This document shows, one piece after another, positions 30,910 to 41,664 of a DNA stretch of 64,000 bases (position 1 is the stretch's first letter; each line of letters begins with the position of its first letter). The stretch is from contig JAJTUP010000137.1 in NCBI GenBank assembly GCA_021399435.1, forward strand, positions 1 to 64,000, read 5' to 3'. The DNA is from Diaporthe sp. PMI_573. Taxonomy: Eukaryota; Ascomycota; Sordariomycetes; Diaporthales; Diaporthaceae. A program made the translations under genes and the position numbers. Below the pieces are notes generated by a model. It was not told the DNA's origin. It ran no database searches and saw only the letters and a list, made by a program, of their open reading frames with translations.

Positions 30910-31799
30910 CCGTATTAATTGAGAAAATTCAATTTTGCGCTAGCAGGCCTCCCCAGCCTTTCTAACGATAACAGGCCTAACGCGCTGCCAAAACCAGTTT
31001 AACGCCTCGCCAAGGCCGCATAACCCAATTCCCAGGTATTTCCGAGCCCCTATTGCATTCTCCTGGCCAGAACCGACTTTTGAAGCTATTCCCACTGCTG
31101 CGTGACAACGATATCGACGATTCTGACAATTCTGAGACAGGTGCGCGCAGCATGCCTCCTCTGACTGAGCTTTCAACCAACGCGGTACGGCCTATACAGC
31201 CTAAAAGGCCTGGGAGGAAGCCATTCCCTTTAGAAAAGCGAAAACCGCCTTCTTTCAAGCCAATCCAGCGAATCGAGCGTTCTTATTCGCATAAGAAGCG
31301 TATTGAAGTACTCCTCTTCCTTCAGTATCACCGGGTACGCATTGACGACAGCTGGAATCCTCATACCCGACAGAGGGAAGGCTTCAAGGCTCCATGACGC
31401 GGCTAGAGGAGAAGGCTGATATCGTCCGCAACGCTTTTATTCACACTGGAATAGCTGTACGGCCTGATCTTGATGAGAGGCATAGCCTACGGATCAAAGG
31501 ATTCGACTTCACGCAGTACGACTATTCTGGCTGGGAAACGGCTGAGGCTGTAGTGGACGAGGTCAGGCTCTTCGAGGAAGTACCTGTCACTAGTCTGGAT
31601 GACCAAGAGGAGTATATTGCCCATGACGAAGTCGAGGCAATTCAGGAGTGCATAGTGGTGGCCTCATGAGGACTTCCTCCTAGCAAAATTTGGTGGGGTG
31701 AAAAACGGGGCGATTTGCCCCTGTGGAGGCCCTGGTCAGTGGCTGGCCGCCATGCCACTACTGGCCTAGCGCAAAATTGAATTTTCTCAATTAATACGG
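30910..31799 (+). mobile_element. Deleted Tc1/mariner-pogo element with 34-bp TIRs and TA duplication
   Basis: CCGTATTAATTGAGAAAATT.. (30910-30943) is repeated exactly inverted at 31766-31799, and TA dinucleotides flank both sides (30908-30909, 31800-31801). This is the Tc1/mariner target pattern. Two short ORFs remain. 31053-31397 encodes the N-terminal region ahead of the HTH (IERSYSHKKRIEVLLFLQYHRVRIDDSWNPHTRQREGFKAP). 31394-31669 encodes a C-terminal tail (EEKADIVRNAFIHTGIAVRPD..). The DDE domain between them is deleted, so the element is non-autonomous. Confidence 0.93.
31053..31669 (+). pseudogene. Pogo-type transposase, N and C termini joined by internal deletion
   Basis: The frame 31053-31397 (TTG start, not ATG) is followed, with a 4-nt overlap, by 31394-31669 in another frame. 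The first piece ends where the psq-type helix-turn-helix should begin; the second starts in the segment after the DDE catalytic domain. About 1 kb of typical coding sequence is missing at about 31395. No function is expected. Confidence 0.65.
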
Positions 31800-31801
31800 T
31801 A

Positions 31802-32992
31802 TGTTGGCTTGGGCGCAGGTCCACAAGACCAGCGGACTCCCGTCTTCGTCGATAAAAACGATATGACATGTATCTCTTGACTGTAAATCGACGACTCGGG
31901 AATATATCTCTAATCATAATGGAATTGATACCAGACGGATGCTCTCAGCACAGTAGATTCAGTGACTATATCGTAACCAGTATGAAATATGATTCTTACG
32001 CAGAGACCAGCCGTGTTTACTAGCATCTCAAGTGATTTGCCAAGGTGCCTGTTACGCGAGCGAACCTACCCTACATGCGCCGGATAGGGGATACTTTGCA
32101 TGCCACCTACCTGTAATGGCGGGGCTGGTATCTCTTAACGCCACCGGACGGGTTTTCGCCGCTCAGATAACATGCACTTCATCATCTCTCACGTTGCAGA
32201 TATTCTTCCTGGAAATCGGCCAGGTAGCCCATTCAAAGCGATAAAAGTAGGTTGCTGTTGAACAGGTCGAAATATGTAATTCTGGCATCTTGTTAGGCTG
32301 ATGGTTTCAGTTGCATGATACTTGGTTTGCCATAGATTAACGCAGTGCTGGGCTGTACCGGCTAACATATCTTAGCAGTGCATCGAAATTTTTACCAAAC
32401 GCGTGTCACGCGTTGGATCGCGTAGTTGTTGAATTGGCACTCTGCAGCAGGCCACAGATTTGGAAAGACGCTGCCTGAGTCACCCCGAATCTTGGACAGA
32501 CTATTAGTCAGACTGTTAGTCTGCGATCCTCGGAACGGCTTTTGCTCGCCTATTTGCACGTGCAAAGACCCCTTGACCTACGGCATCAGGGCCGTACCAA
32601 CACAGTCCTTCTACTTTTCACCAAGCTTTTGACGCAGACTAAGAATTGGGATTCTTATAATAAATTTTCAATCTTCCCTGGTAGGGCATAGGACCTCCGA
32701 AGGTCTGTCAGAAGGCTTAAGTATAGGATGCAACATCTGCCATTGTGTCGTAAAGAAGGAAAAGAAATGAAAAGTCCTTAACATTTATATGTCGTGGGCA
32801 GGGAACCAAATTATCAGGTAGAAAACCTCCCGGAACAAGTTTGAGGATAGGCAAGATGGGGCATAATCGCGTTTGAACGTCGCTTGATAGTCTAACTCCA
32901 TATCCTCTGAGCCTGTAGCGGGTGAGTAATCTGCCCTGCCTGAAGTCAAGATCCGGTTACAAGGTCTAATTGCCGGATTCTTGTGCATTGTT
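31802..32992. other. No gene; possible hAT right end at 32493-32527
   Basis: No supported ORF is present. The cluster GGACAGACTATTAGTCAGAC..GTTAGTCTG at 32493-32527 resembles the subterminal repeats at 27.5-27.7 kb. If it is the matching end, the hAT would span about 5 kb and the pogo element would be nested in it. Confidence 0.35.
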
Positions 32993-33576
32993 TCAGATAT
33001 TTCCAACATTATAATAAATACAGGGCCAAATCTCTTGTACAATCCTTCCACAGTAAGGGCAAGGGATGTTCACGCGTGTAGGATTATGCTTCAACCACAA
33101 GCTAGCATAACTCACATAACATTCGTCACAAAAGATGTGTCCTGTAATATTATTAGCGATCAGAATAATCATATTGCAACAGGGCGATTATACCACATTG
33201 AAGTGCTAGAAGAGGAGACTCTCCATTTATCTTTCTGTAGCAAATCGAACATTCATCCAGTTTCCACAACCTACAAAGCTCCTGCTCTTCAAACGGGTCA
33301 CGTTGGCAACGCTTATGGCTTCTTATCTCTGCGCAATCCATACATATCATCTGCGATAACATGTAAGAATGGAAAATACCTCAAAAAGCGTATACTTACA
33401 TGCCCACATCCATTATATCCGTATCTCTCTGTTAAAAGAGCAGAAAAGCAGATTGTACAGTTGTCGACGTCAACGGTGAAGTCAATTATTTGTTTCTGTA
33501 AGTCCATTTGATTATTGGTCCCAGGTCGAATGGCTGCCGTCCTTGACGTGTAGGGGTTGGCTTGGCGATTGTCCAT
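32993..33576 (-). CDS. Small double RING-finger protein (three exons)
   Basis: Minus-strand exons 33576-33400, 33350-33194 and 33141-32993 are joined by introns of 49 and 52 nt (GTAAGT..CGCAG and GTATAA..TTACAG), both keeping frame. The Met at 33507 gives 137 residues, that at 33576 gives 160. The first RING-like motif is CTIC.., then after the splice CGHMICMDC. The second is CSICY.., then across the second splice CGHIFCDEC, then CPYCGR. Both introns cut inside metal-binding motifs, and splicing restores them, which strongly supports the model. The likely activity is E3 ubiquitin or SUMO ligase or protein binding; substrates are unknown. It lies in a transposon-rich stretch without a recognisable partner. 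Confidence 0.75.
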
Positions 33577-33784
33577 CCAATCTTGCTAGTACAAATAGAA
33601 ATTGTCAAATATATCTTTCACCTGACACAAGCTGTACTGTATTCACATTTTTCGATCTGAGTCTACTGTATAAGTAGTATAGTGCTACATCGGCGGGGAT
33701 GGTTTGCCAGTGCTGACCGCTACTTGAAGCACCATGTAGACCCAGGTACTACCGGTATATAAATATTATGCATAACAGTATTAC

Positions 33785-33911
33785 TGTTGACACAATCGAT
33801 GCCACTGTTTAGTCAGATTAGTTACAAACCAGTGTTGTAAAATTGCTCATCCTACTTCCAAATGGATCCAGAACATCGAAGAATAAGTGTGAAAAGAGCT
33901 AAGCGTGAAGA
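33785..33911 (+). pseudogene. Truncated duplicate of the MADS-like gene start
   Basis: The 5' flank and first 17 codons (MDPEHRRISVKRAKREED) match 10190-10328 at roughly 80% identity, including TTGACACAAT.GATGCCACTGTTTAG and TTGCTCAT upstream. Homology ends at 33911, inside the basic region of the MADS domain; what follows is unrelated. Confidence 0.7.
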
Positions 33912-34546
33912 GGATGCTGGGCCGGAGGGAATCCCGGATGGTCCTACGTTCTTCGCCGTGGGATCTGAAACTCTCAGGAGAACGGAGCTCTGGAATGAAG
34001 GGCACGGATGAAAGCCGCCAAGTAGGGTGTGGTCGCCGTTTAGCCAGCAATCGCGTTTACATCGGTGGGTCTCCTCCAGCCTCGTCGCCGGGGTAGAGCG
34101 TGACATCTGTTGCGTGAATCGTTCTCATTACTCGCCTTATTGGTGCTCATATCTCGCTAACCTGCATCCACGATGGTTTGTCTGCATACACATGCAGGCG
34201 AGAATGACCGGGCCAATGTGGAATGATCTCGATTCCATCCTGGGCTGCCTGGTTGGCTCCCCAAACTGGCCGGGGGGGGGGGAGAATGCCTGTGTTGTTG
34301 TTTTTCTTGTTTCTTAGCTTAGGGTGGAAGAGGGTTGGTAGGTAAGCCAGTATTAAGGCAGAGACGCGATATATACGTGATGGAAACCCCATCATTTCTA
34401 TCTGCTTCAATCTCTTTTCAAAGAACCACTCACATTCACGCCGAGGCCCAATTGCTTCCAGTTCCATCGTCCAGCTATACCAAGTACGCCCGAATGGTCG
34501 ATGAGTTATAAGGCCAGGAAGCTAACAGAGTAGCCCTGTTAGCCCA
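33912..34546. other. No recognised gene; poly-G tract
   Basis: Short ORFs on both strands overlap one another without motifs. A G10 run occurs at 34270-34280, followed by TTGTTGTTTTTCTTG, like the tract near 17325-17360. The last 80 bp presumably hold the promoter of the next gene. Confidence 0.35.
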
Positions 34547-36199
34547 ATGGAAGCTCCAATTTCCCCATGGAACAGACATCTTTCTTCAACAGCGTCTCCA
34601 GCGTCCCTCTATCCCGATTCCGTAAATTCTCACGGATACCAAGACGTCGGCCTTGAACCATTTACGACAGATCTACACTTCAGCTTCGAAAATAATACTT
34701 CCTTCACCTCCACACCACCCTTTTCAGCTACCGAGTTTAACCAGCTCATAGAGTCAATGCCTGAAGTCAACATAGACCAAGATAGCATCATGGTTGCCCC
34801 GGATGATCCGGAGTGCTTAGACGAAACAAACCAATTCGAGGAATCGTCCATTGAAGAGCCGTCCGCGTCTGTTCCAAATGCGCCGGCGAAAAAATCCAAG
34901 GGGAGGATTGGGCGCCCCGCCAAACGCCGATCAGTTGATGCACACAACAATACTGATCGTACAGAGCGTCCCGGGAAGAGAAGTCGTCCTGACCCGACTT
35001 TGGACAAGCGCACTCAGAATGGGGATATCACGGCAAACCAAGAGATGACAGCAGAGTCACCTACGCCAGAGCTGCCCTTCCGGCCAGAGGACCTCGAAAA
35101 GCTGCTGAGCCCAGTGGACGATTCCCAACTAAATGGAGATTTCCTCGACACTATTGTGCAGCATCTTGTTGCCTGCAACCGACACGTCACCGCCATACCT
35201 GGCCGTGCTTGGGCCGCTGTTGAGCCGGGTGAAAATACCCTGCCATGCGACGCTTCATCGATATTTATCCTTCCAGTCAATATCAACGAACGCCTAGCTT
35301 CCATGGTTATTCACGTGGCGGAACGCAAGGCTATGCTTCCCAACCCACTGATGGATAAGCAAGTCAAGAAGGACCATCAGGAGATTCAGCGACAGGCCTC
35401 CCTCTTTGTCAGCAATTGTCTGCCACAGCCATACAATAATTGGGATGAGCGTTGGACAACACAGCTCGACACACGCCTGCAACAATGTGACTCTCGTGAT
35501 AGTGGCATCTACTATACCTGGGTTGCCATGCATATTGCTTCTGGATTACAACTGCCTTCATCGTTCGATGGCCGGCTGGTGCGATGCTTCATCTACGCCA
35601 TATTCACGAATATCAATCGCCTCGCTGGCGCTTGTGCAACGCCTGGTGTAGGCAACCGAAACAGCGACACCCCAGAAACGCTCTGGGAGGTTTTCTCTTC
35701 AACAAACTTGATCCAAAGTGACGCTTTTGGAGTCATGCAGAACGCTGGCGACGCCGCCGCTCTCGCAGCTGCCGCTTTCGCAAATGATAACTCCCGCCGT
35801 GTGTTTCTTCAACGAATGATGGCTGAATACAAAGACATTCGCGTCTCTGAGTTAAAAGACTTAGAAGCACTTGTAGACCATCTTGTGCTTCTGATTGATG
35901 AGTTCTGCGCTTCAAGCACTATGTGGCCAGGAGACCAAACCGAACTGGACAACGATGAGGCTGCTCTACGGAGGATAGACATGGATGCTACGTCCTTACG
36001 AAGGACTCACTTGGACGTGAAAGACATGGTGAACCAGCAGCTAAGATACATTGCGGAGCAGAAGCGGAGATCTGCAAAGTGTCGCTGGCTCCAAGAAGCT
36101 TCGAGGCTAGTCGATGTGCCAGGTGCTGCGAAACGCCTGAGGGAACTAAGAGAACAGGTCAAGGAGACGCCAGTGCAGGCAGTGTGCGGAGCAAATTGA
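34547..36199 (+). CDS. AT-hook protein with possible degenerate Ulp1 (C48)-like domain
   Basis: Intact ORF of 550 codons, start ATG in CCCAATGG. Residues about 1-115 are acidic and disordered. An AT-hook-like GRIGRPAKRR is near 121-130, followed by a basic nuclear-localisation-like stretch. Residues about 195-360 (FLDTIVQHLV.., SIFILPVNINERLASMVIHV, then QQCDSRDSGIYYTWVAMHIASGLQLPSSFDGRLVRCFIYAIF) recall the Ulp1/SENP fold, where this order would be IPVN..HW and Q..S.DCG.YV. If so, the catalytic Cys (DCG) is Ser here and the His is not evident, so it would be inactive. The C-terminal third is helical (YKDIRVSELKDLEALVDHLVLLIDEF). The domain assignment is tentative; the ORF itself is convincing. 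Confidence 0.55.
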   Translation: MEAPISPWNRHLSSTASPASLYPDSVNSHGYQDVGLEPFTTDLHFSFENNTSFTSTPPFSATEFNQLIESMPEVNIDQDSIMVAPDDPECLDETNQFEESSIEEPSASVPNAPAKKSKGRIGRPAKRRSVDAHNNTDRTERPGKRSRPDPTLDKRTQNGDITANQEMTAESPTPELPFRPEDLEKLLSPVDDSQLNGDFLDTIVQHLVACNRHVTAIPGRAWAAVEPGENTLPCDASSIFILPVNINERLASMVIHVAERKAMLPNPLMDKQVKKDHQEIQRQASLFVSNCLPQPYNNWDERWTTQLDTRLQQCDSRDSGIYYTWVAMHIASGLQLPSSFDGRLVRCFIYAIFTNINRLAGACATPGVGNRNSDTPETLWEVFSSTNLIQSDAFGVMQNAGDAAALAAAAFANDNSRRVFLQRMMAEYKDIRVSELKDLEALVDHLVLLIDEFCASSTMWPGDQTELDNDEAALRRIDMDATSLRRTHLDVKDMVNQQLRYIAEQKRRSAKCRWLQEASRLVDVPGAAKRLRELREQVKETPVQAVCGAN

Positions 36200-37002
36200 A
36201 TGGTGCAACGCCTTCTGAACCAGCCCTTTAATATGAGCAACATTGGATCTAGTGTCCTTACGTAGACCCGTTCTATTTACTGGGTACACCATAACGTTGA
36301 TATCGACCAGGTTTTCTTAGATTTGCGTACTGCTGGAACAATGACACTGGTCCTCATATTTTTAAAAATTATTGTCAGCAATAGGCATCATTGTGGTTGG
36401 CGTTGTACTGTAGCTAGGATTATATACCTCGAAGAGTGAATGGAGATACTTATACACACACCCTTATAATTGTTTTCTCATTTTAGGAGAACGAAACCGA
36501 AAATTGTAAATCTTGGTTTACAGCGTTATACTTGCTCTTCCAGCCTTAAATAAGAATTACGAAAAAGTGACATAACGTCTTAAATAAAGCCTTACCAGAG
36601 ACTCCAAAGCTTATCTTTGGTGAAAATGACAATCGGCATAATTATTGTATAGTCGGATGACTGTACTTACACATACATAACCCACACAACATATGCTCCA
36701 CGTGTAGCGGGTCCCCCCTTCGGGAGGCCCACGGCCAATAACATAATCTATCTATCTAACCAGCTCGAAGTGTTGTACGTGAGGTACTCAGAATCGTGGC
36801 AAAACTTTTTTTTTCTTATAAAAAAAAAGAAGAAGAAAAGACTCGCACTTGCTTTAACGACACGTTTTTTATGTCGGGGCTGGCTCTTAACCTCAAACAA
36901 ACAATAACATCCACACCCTTAAATACTAATTTCAAATCAGACCTCGCATTCCCTCTATCCTTGTCAATCCCTCCTGGCTTGCCTCATCTTGTCGGGTACA
37001 CA
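36200..37002. other. Intergenic, AT-rich
   Basis: No gene recognised. A (TCTA)n-like run near 36746-36757 follows GGGTCCCCCCTTCGGGAGGCCC, whose inverse resembles Tad-like LINE tails ending in a short microsatellite. This is suggestive only. Confidence 0.35.
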
Positions 37003-38202
37003 TTAATTAGAAAACCGGTCCAGTGTTTTCGGGAATAGATTGTGGCGTTCTAGCCTGAGTAAGCAGATTTCAGGACTGCTGGCAAGACACGGCTGATCAA
37101 CTAGTTTAACGTAAAAGAAGTCAGCAAGTATGCGATTCGATATGGAGTTAATCGCGTCATGCCTGCACAGACTCGCATCGTATCGGATAATACTGCTCCT
37201 CTGCAGTAAATTCTCATCTGGTGCTGAGTCTAGCTGGTGATGGACGACTTTAGTGCCATTTGCGCGTTGAAGTGCGCGAAAGGGCCAAGTTAGGTGCGGC
37301 CCAAAGGTAATCAAGCCCTGGTGGACCCTGGTTTTAGTGGCTCGCCTTACATGGTATGCTGCATCGTCAAGAGACCATTCCTCCACAAAGAGGCTCAGGA
37401 CGAGGAGCAGGCCAGATGTGCTATCGCATCTCACAATGTCAAAGTAGTCCCGCAGCGGCAGTGCGGGAATTGTATTCCTCTGAAGGTCTTTGAGAAACAC
37501 GCACGTCTTGGTCAAATCGGAGCTTGGGTCCAGGTCCAGGATCCTAGGTCCGGCCGTCGGTGGCTGTAGTGAGAACAGTCGGGTGTTAGCCTTGCCACAC
37601 CAGGGACACGTTGATAACGAACGTATATGGTTTTGAAATGCTGCGCCGCTGGCGGTAATACAGCAGGAGCGGAGCTGATGTTGGCAGTCGAGAGTGAAGA
37701 TCGGTCGCCTCAGTAGGCAGAAAACGCATGTCCCGGTTAGCTCTATGTCCGCAGCTGCCGATCCAATCAGCCTCAGACAATGGGCGTGAGATGTGGCAGC
37801 CTTTAGCTTATGTTTTCGATTTTTGAGTACAAGAGTGGTGAAGGTGCTCTCTACTTGGGATAGGAAGGTTTCTGTGGCCAACGCAATGAGCAATTGTCCG
37901 ATGATAGGCTTATAAATAGCGTAGAAAACGTCTTTTGGGCAGAAATCTGTTTTGAAGGTTAGAACAGGAGACATTGAACACAAGGGGTCTGATTTACGGT
38001 GCATCCCAGGGGGGAATGCATCTAGCGCTAATGCCGATGCTATGAGTCGAGTAAGCTGAGGAATGCGAGAATCGAATGCCCTGACAGCTTTTTGGAGGTG
38101 GAACTCTGGCGATCGTGGGACAGGATTGCTGAGTAGTGATGCATTTTTCTGTACACGTACGTACGTACGTACTGTATTTTGGGTAGCTGTACGTACGTAC
38201 AA
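37003..38202 (-). pseudogene. Degenerate fungal patatin-RING family protein
   Basis: Open frame of 399 codons. Order: NPVPRSPEFHLQKAVRAFDSRI, LDAFPPGMH, CPKDVFYAIYKPIIGQL, RING half-sites CVFCLLRRPIFTLDCQHQL..CPWCGK, then the start of a patatin domain, PPTAGPRILDLDPSSD and PLRDYFDIVRCDSTSGLLLVLSLF. In active members the first is IDGGGxRG and the second GTSSGG. Here the glycine loop is lost and the nucleophile position reads Thr (DSTSG), so phospholipase activity is not expected. The frame reads through the position of the intron seen in the 25-kb paralogue (HRKSDPLCSMSPVLTFKT), so the true product may be spliced. Both ends are truncated: the start falls in an ACGT repeat, and the C-terminal half of the patatin domain is missing. 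Confidence 0.75.
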
Positions 38203-38203
38203 C
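38150..38203. repeat. (ACGT)n simple repeat
   Basis: Runs of ACGTACGTACGTAC at about 38155-38171 and GTACGTACGTAC at about 38191-38202 are separated by TGTATTTTGGGTAGCT. Each is self-complementary. They coincide with the 5' break of the patatin-family pseudogene. Confidence 0.85.
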
Positions 38204-38301
38204 TTTTCTGTACTTACAAAATTGTACCATACAAATTTCCTCCTTCCTTTTTAGCCAATATTTGAGTACGAGCATTCATACGGTCCTGGCCTCCTGTCAC
38301 T

Positions 38302-39388
38302 CTAATCTCCAACCACTGATTCCACTTCAGTACCAACCCCCAATATATCACCTGTCGACTGTAAGACACCTTCCCACTCGAAATCTCCATTGGCAGAGGC
38401 CATCACACCATCCATCCAGACCTTCTTGCCCTGCGCATTCACAAACAACTCGAGGTACGAATCTTCAAGTTCCAGCCAGTCCTTCTCCTCAAGATCCGCC
38501 CAGCGCTTTTTATGCGCGTACTTCTGATCCTTAAGGCGATCTAATACGCGATCATTCATAAAAATGAAGGCCTGCATGTCCGCGTGCATGGGCGTAAGGC
38601 GATTTCGAGCTTTCGTGTGTATGAACCTGATAGCAGAGAAACTTCGTTCTGAAGGTACGGAGTTTGCAAGCGTGTTCATTACCTTCACTGCTACTCTAGC
38701 CAGAATCGAGCCCTGGTTGAGGAGGCACTGCCACGCCATTGCTGGCCTGAAACCATCGTCGTATACAGCGCGTGCTTATTGAATAAGCCGTCTGGGCCGC
38801 CTGTACGCATTCGGAAGTGTGTGAATTCGGAGAGGGCACGGTGATACTCGTCGTCATTTTCCAGCTGTTTCTGCAAATATTCTTGTACGCGTGCAAAGAC
38901 GCTAGGCGGAAGTTTCGAGTTTGGACCTGTTGTATCAGGCCGGAGGGCATCGGCGATCCAATGTATATCGTACGTTTTCTTATCAAGCCTAGCTTTGAAT
39001 ATAGCGTCAATATCGTCCCACGGAATATCAGGGAACTGATCAGCCTCTCTCATCTCAGCTCATTTGCTTTTGATTTGCAGCCAGCGATTTACAACGTGTG
39101 CAATTCCCGCCCCATCAGCCTCAGAAGCGTGTTGAAAGTCGTTCACCGGTTTCAGCACAGCGATCGCAGCCTCGAGTTCTAGCCAGAAGCTGCTGTCTTT
39201 GATGATCCGAACCGCTTCGGGCAGGAGAACGGGGCAATCTTGAGATCGCAACTCATCCCGTACATCTTTTCGAACAGACCAGTCTCTGGCAGGGGGGTCA
39301 ATAGGGGGGAATCGGAACAAATGATAATCTCTATTTCTATGCCGCTTAGCGAGTTGGTCAAACGTTTAAATTCGTCCATGGTTGGCAT
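38302..39388 (-). pseudogene. hAT-type transposase, C-terminal half, broken
   Basis: Minus-strand pieces in order: 39388-39320 (FKRLTNSL..), 39320-39063 (DWSVRKDVRDELRSQDCPVLLPEAVRIIKDSSFWLELEAAIAVLKPVND), an in-frame TGA at 39060-39062, then 39053-38740 (WDDIDAIFKARLDKKTYDIHWIADALRP.., ALSEFTHFR), a frameshift near 38740, and 38739-38302 with VAVKVMNTLANSVPSERSFSAIRFIHTKARNRLTPMHADMQAFIFMNDRVL, the hAT dimerisation motif. The TGA fits CGA to TGA. The BED finger and first catalytic Asp are not found upstream, and terminal repeats were not found. Confidence 0.75.
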
Positions 39389-40579
39389 TGAATCATATGT
39401 GCAACGTGCAGAAGGTGAGAGAAAGACGAACTCAAAAACAGCAATGCCTAAAACAAAATTAAACGACCTCTAAACGCCTTCATGTCGTACCGAAAGGTAT
39501 ATCAGAGGCACTCTGAGGATCATTATACCATAAATGAGCAGCTGCCTTGACAAAGAAGAGGACAAAGGAGAAGATTCGCTATTCCTCCCAGACAAATTTC
39601 TCCTATTGGACTCGCTGAGCAGAGAGCTGGTGTACCCTTTGATACTCAGTCTCGAAGAACACCTCCTCGACTGGTCGAGAATGAGAAGGCCATATGCAGT
39701 CAAAAAGACAGGATTTTGATCACGTATTTGTCGCGTCTCTACTTCGCTGCCTACCAACCTCCCTCCACATTCCTACACCAGGAGAACAAGAAAAACAACA
39801 ACACAGCAACTTTCCCTGCCCACTCATGTATAACCAATTGACAAGTCTTATGCTGAGGGCTACTTTATCATGGGATCGTCTGAGATCCAGAGATCGCAAG
39901 GAGCGTAGGGCCCTTCAAAATCCGTAAGATAAAACGATGTCCATAGACGCATGGCTTGAGTATAGTGGTGGTTTCAAACACGTTTGGCCCGTATAAACAA
40001 ACGTTTGTTGGCGAGTTTCACACAGCGATAACGTGGACGGCAGCGTTGTCGCCCACCGGCATCTTGTTCTGAGTGCTTGCCTTAGTCGCATCCAGCTAGA
40101 AACAGCCGTGGAACTAATTCACGTCCGTAGCCCCGAAATATGTCAAAGTCTCTGGAGGCGGGCATACCCGTGAAGCAAAGGCCCTCTTCCAAGACGTCTT
40201 AGACAGCCAAAACTCCCAGCGAGTGACAAGGTGCTATCTCGCCTATCCGCAAAAGGCAGGGCTTCTTGAACGCCGGCGGGAGAACAACCGCTGGTCACTG
40301 TCTGTAGCTCGATTGGGTCTGTATTCAACACACAAAACGAATCAAGATGAACCTCGGCACTTAATCATCCTAAGGTGTAGGGGGTCTTGGCGCTGGTTTA
40401 CGTGTAAACGGGCCGTGATTTACACACCTCCGCACCTGGTCTAAGCGATGTCACCCTACCCTTCAGACCGTCGTTTACGACGATATTACGATAGCTTGCC
40501 CATAGTAATAGAGTTTAGATATCCCCGAGCGAAGGTTTCATCGCTGCAAACGCGTTTCGGGCCCTACGTGCCGTGATAT
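39389..40579. other. Intergenic; palindrome only
   Basis: No gene recognised. A 14-bp palindrome AACAAACGTTTGTT lies near 39997. The end may hold the 5' UTR of the Crypton gene. Confidence 0.4.
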
Positions 40580-41664
40580 TTGCTGTCGCGCCCACCCCGT
40601 GCGGCACGGCATGTTTACCCCGACCCTCCTCCTGCCGACCAGCTGAACAACGCCGTGAATAACGCCCGCCACACACCCCGTGAGAACCCCAAAATGGAGA
40701 TGAACGTAGACCCGAGGGTCGTCGACTCGTATCATGCTTTCTTTGACCGATATCTCGAGGATATGCCGGTTAATACGCGGAATGCCTACAAGCCGAAGTG
40801 GGCCGAGTGGAGGGTATGACATTTGGCCTTGCGTACCGCAGCACCTATTCACCCACCCCCAGACATATCGTGACTTTTCTTTATGGGAGAATTTCCTCTG
40901 AGGCTGATATCTTGCAGGCATGGTGTGCTGAGTCCTTTGAACCTGTCCCGAGAAACTGGGCTGTGAAGATGGAGACTTGGCCGAGAAACAAGATGCTCCC
41001 TGGGGACTTGGTAGATGACCAGAAGCTCTTCTTCTGGATCAAGGACTTTGTGATACCTCGCCCTCCCTCGAAGGGAAAACGGGTCAGGGCGCAGCAGGAG
41101 AGACGAGAACAACGCAGGAAGGTAAAGGCGCACAAGGACGCTCTCGCTGAGCTCTGCAACGAGATCATAGTTGCTATTGCCGAGGACGAGGAGACGGAGG
41201 AAGCTCTGCAGCTGCACCACAACTCCGTGAAAAGCTACATAACCGCGATCGTGAAGTTGTGGGCCTTCCAGTCTGGCACCAAGGTCAACCCACGGCCGAA
41301 TCCTCGGTCTGAGCAGCTGGGAATGCTTGTGGATAACCTCAGGACCGGCACATACGAGCAGGACCGAAAGGAATTCGCAGACCGGCTCGAGGGAACACTT
41401 TACGATACATATACCCAGGAGGATATCCCTCGCCACACACAGGCGGCTTGGAATTGGCCCGATCGTACCTGCTTGGGGCAAGCACTTCGGACCAACGTTG
41501 ACTTTCTTCTCGGCACCCACACGGCGAAACGGCCGAGCGAGATCTCAAACTTAGAGCTTCCAGACCTCTTCTCGTTTGCGTTGCCGCAGGCGTACAAGTC
41601 ACGGCAGAGGAAGAGGGCTGCAGCGCGTGCGCTCGTCGCCGTGATGCGCCAGGGCAAAGAAAAC

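Noticed and set aside
27487..32527. Complete 5-kb hAT spanning both CAGACTG clusters
   Set aside because: The terminal sequences are only loosely similar and the flanking 8-mers do not match, so ends are reported as uncertain.
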